From NCBI RefSeq assembly GCF_001747105.1, contig NZ_MDGQ01000005.1, forward strand, positions 2,170,001-2,234,000: a stretch of DNA of 64,000 nt, read 5' to 3'. Every line of letters begins with the position of its first letter. The stretch's first letter is position 1. The DNA comes from Roseivirga misakiensis. Lineage in GTDB: Bacteria; Bacteroidota; Bacteroidia; Cytophagales; Cyclobacteriaceae. The notes under the pieces are model-generated. The model ran no database searches, was not told the origin of the DNA, and saw nothing but the letters and a program-made list of their open reading frames with translations. Below, piece by piece: positions 62,010 to 64,000 of the stretch. A program made the translations under genes and the position numbers.

Positions 62010-63848
62010 ATGGATAAGAATTCGGTCATTGGCCTAGTCTTAATTGCGGTTATTTTAATAGTGTACTCTATCGTTTTTCAGAATCCTGAAGAACCAGAAG
62101 TTATTGATTTAGAAAGCCCTACTGTTGAGCAAGTAGATCCGGCAAATGTGCCGCAAGAATTACAAGCTACAGAAGGACAACCAACTTTAGACACGACTGC
62201 ACTGGCAAGTCAGTTTGGTATCTACGCTAGCGCCATGAGCGGAGCAGAGAAAACATTTGAAATCACTACGGACAAGGCAAAATACACCTTCACAAATAAA
62301 GGTGGGCGTATCCAGAAAGTAGTATTGAATGAAGACTCCTATGTCACTTTTGATGGCAAACCGTTGGTTCTTTTTGACGAGAATACGAGTCAACAAGCCA
62401 TTAATCTTCCAACAACGAATGGCAACATTAATCTAAGCGACCTATACTTTACAACAAGTAATTCTAGTAGAACAATCCTTGGCCAAGATAGTGTAACGGT
62501 AAAGTTTGTAGCCGATTTGGGTAATGGCAACGCGCTAGAACAAACCTATATCATCAAGTCAGATAAATATGATGTTGACTATCAGGTGAAAGCAAATGGC
62601 CTTAGAAACAGCATCATTGGCAATGAAATGACTATAGCCTGGTCTATGGCCATGCAGCGCTATGAGAAAAATCTCGATGATTCGAGAAATAAAACTACTG
62701 TTAGATATTACACCCTCGCCGAAGATTCTGATAACTTATCGGCTACCACTCAAGACCCTCAGACGGAAGTAATCGCTGAAGGTGTTAAATGGTTAAGCTT
62801 TTCTCAAAAGTTCTTTAACTCGGGAATCATTTCTGAAAAAGGATTTACACAAGCTACTATCGGCACTACCCCTGGTCTAGATTCTACAGTTGTCAAGTCT
62901 GGTTTAATGGAGTTGAGTACACCGATAAGCGAGGTTATGATTGGGGCCAATTTCACTTATTATTATGGCCCAAATAGCTACAAAGGACTTAAAAAGGTAA
63001 CTGAGGGTTATGAAGACAATGTTTACATGGGTTACAAACTTGTAAGCTGGGTAAACAAATACATCATTGTTGAACTCTTCGGCTTTCTAGAAAAGTACAT
63101 CGGAAACTACGGCGTCATTATTATGATCATTGTATTGATCGTAAAACTGGCCCTATTCCCACTTTCAAGAAAGTCCTACTTGTCCATGGCAAAAATGAAG
63201 GCACTCAAGCCTGAATTAGATGCCCTCAAGGAAAAAGTTGGTGGTGACCAACAAAAGATGCAGCAAGAGCAAATGCAGCTTTACCGCCAAGTGGGTGTAA
63301 ATCCGATAAGCGGATGTATTCCGCTGGTTTTGCAAATGCCGATTCTGTTCGCGATGTTCTTCTTTTTCCCTAACTCGATTGAATTAAGACAAGAATCCTT
63401 CCTATGGGCAAATGACCTTTCGACTTATGATGTACTGATCAACCTGCCTTTTACTATTCCTTTTTATGGCGCTCATGTTAGTGGATTTACACTATTAATG
63501 ACCCTATCAACATTACTTTACACATGGTCTAACAACCAAGTAAGTTCTGTTCAAGGACCGATGAAAAGTATTGGGTACTTTATGCCGATCATTTTCATGT
63601 TTGTACTGAATAGCTATTCTTCGGGTTTAAGTTTCTACTACTTCGTCTCAAACATCATCACATTCAGTCAACAGACCTTGATCAGAAGATTTGTAGATGA
63701 AGATAAAATCAGAGCAACCCTGCAAGAGAACAAGAAAAAGAATGCGAACAAGAAAAAGTCAAAGTTCGCACTAAGGCTGGAAGAAGCCATGAAGGCCAGT
63801 CAAGAAGCTCAAAAACAAAAACAGCTTCAGAACAAAAAGAAAAAGTAA
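62010..63848 (+). CDS. yidC: Membrane protein insertase YidC
   Basis: YidC inserts and folds inner-membrane proteins with or without Sec. The 612 residues hold an N-terminal helix (SVIGLVLIAVILIVYSIVF), a large periplasmic beta domain (about 70-350, as in Gram-negative YidC) and the conserved five-helix core from about 365: YGVIIMIIVLIVKLALFPLS, NPISGCIPLVLQMPILFAM and the tail region SFYYFVSNIITFSQQTLIRR. A Lys/Gln-rich C-terminus (KKSKFALRLEEAMKASQEAQ) may bind ribosomes. A strong terminator follows. Confidence 0.97.
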   Translation: MDKNSVIGLVLIAVILIVYSIVFQNPEEPEVIDLESPTVEQVDPANVPQELQATEGQPTLDTTALASQFGIYASAMSGAEKTFEITTDKAKYTFTNKGGRIQKVVLNEDSYVTFDGKPLVLFDENTSQQAINLPTTNGNINLSDLYFTTSNSSRTILGQDSVTVKFVADLGNGNALEQTYIIKSDKYDVDYQVKANGLRNSIIGNEMTIAWSMAMQRYEKNLDDSRNKTTVRYYTLAEDSDNLSATTQDPQTEVIAEGVKWLSFSQKFFNSGIISEKGFTQATIGTTPGLDSTVVKSGLMELSTPISEVMIGANFTYYYGPNSYKGLKKVTEGYEDNVYMGYKLVSWVNKYIIVELFGFLEKYIGNYGVIIMIIVLIVKLALFPLSRKSYLSMAKMKALKPELDALKEKVGGDQQKMQQEQMQLYRQVGVNPISGCIPLVLQMPILFAMFFFFPNSIELRQESFLWANDLSTYDVLINLPFTIPFYGAHVSGFTLLMTLSTLLYTWSNNQVSSVQGPMKSIGYFMPIIFMFVLNSYSSGLSFYYFVSNIITFSQQTLIRRFVDEDKIRATLQENKKKNANKKKSKFALRLEEAMKASQEAQKQKQLQNKKKK

Positions 63849-63851
63849 CTT

Positions 63852-63882
63852 AAAAAAGGGAGGTTAATAGCCTCCTTTTTTT
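63852..63882 (+). terminator. Terminator of pyrG-yidC
   Basis: The stem GGGAGG / CCTCC extended by A and T tracts, with a TTTTTTT run, lies 4 bp after the yidC stop. Confidence 0.85.
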
Positions 63883-63939
63883 ATGCCTTTCATTTTAAGT
63901 TGGCACAAAGTCTACACTCAGAACTTTCATCTAATCTGC

Positions 63940-63947
63940 TATCTTTG
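63940..63947 (+). promoter_or_regulatory. -7 promoter box of the gene at the window edge
   Basis: TATCTTTG matches TAnnTTTG and lies 37 bp before the ATG at 63984. Confidence 0.5.
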
Positions 63948-63983
63948 TATACTATTTGTTAACCTTAAACATTCTGCCTCACG

Positions 63984-64000
63984 ATGAAATTCACCTTCTA
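63984..64000 (+). CDS. First codons of a gene cut by the window edge
   Basis: ATGAAATTCACCTTC (MKFTF) follows a promoter box after the yidC terminator, so a new gene probably starts here. Five codons are too few to tell what it encodes. Confidence 0.4.

Overview
The window is a contiguous piece of chromosome from a member of the Bacteroidota, most likely a marine Cytophagales-type bacterium (Roseivirga/Fulvivirga-like; the genus is my inference). The case rests on repeated TAnnTTTG promoter boxes, a lipoprotein TamA homologue (TamL type), a fused alpha-beta 2-oxoacid dehydrogenase E1, very large MacB/FtsX-type permeases, DUF2461 and DUF547 genes, and a pyrG-yidC pair. I see no rRNA, CRISPR array, transposase or integrase gene. 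RNA genes are tRNA-Ser(GCU), tRNA-Pro(UGG), tRNA-Arg(UCU) and a small SRP RNA.

Region by region. 1-2760: trpE-trpG-trpD (trpD runs off the edge) under a complete attenuator: a promoter, an 18-codon leader with three consecutive Trp codons, and a terminator. 2835-5858: a secreted protein, a lipoprotein of the endonuclease/exonuclease/phosphatase fold and an NRAMP-fold transporter without the metal-binding motif. 5998-10420: ddl, two small exported proteins and pxpABC (ATP-dependent 5-oxoprolinase). 11201-16697: queA, an MscS channel, trkA-trkH potassium uptake and a small metal-binding protein. 16794-26594: a DEAD-box helicase, a PadR-regulated permease and two tandem paralogous permeases. 26712-29354: a 2.6 kb low-GC cassette inserted at the 3' end of tRNA-Ser(GCU), bounded by 15-bp direct repeats, with an XRE-like regulator, an unknown 388-residue protein and a frameshifted gene. 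29542-33807: tRNA-Pro, two DUF2461 paralogues, DUF547, an aldo/keto reductase and an AI-2E-family permease. 33885-34162: tRNA-Arg preceded by two 57-bp partial tRNA copies. 34323-49309: a BatA/BatC-like pair, thiolase, a MORN-repeat protein, purC, a STAS protein, RNase Z, a queuosine-precursor transporter, a TrmH/SpoU methylase, TamL, the fused E1, hemF and PAP2. 49306-53714: a NarL-type two-component system with a small Gly/Ser-rich protein, SRP RNA, aquaglyceroporin and a short SSB. 53911-64000: a zinc-ribbon protein, a lipoprotein, transaldolase, ftsE, an ECF sigma/putative anti-sigma pair, a TPR protein, the CCA-adding enzyme, pyrG, yidC and the first codons of another gene.

Most of the window is core metabolism and envelope biology. 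The parts that stand out are the integrase-less tRNA-Ser cassette, the tandem tRNA-Arg fragments inside that tRNA's predicted transcript, the trp attenuator, the NRAMP-like protein near pxpABC, and the small low-complexity protein in front of the two-component system.
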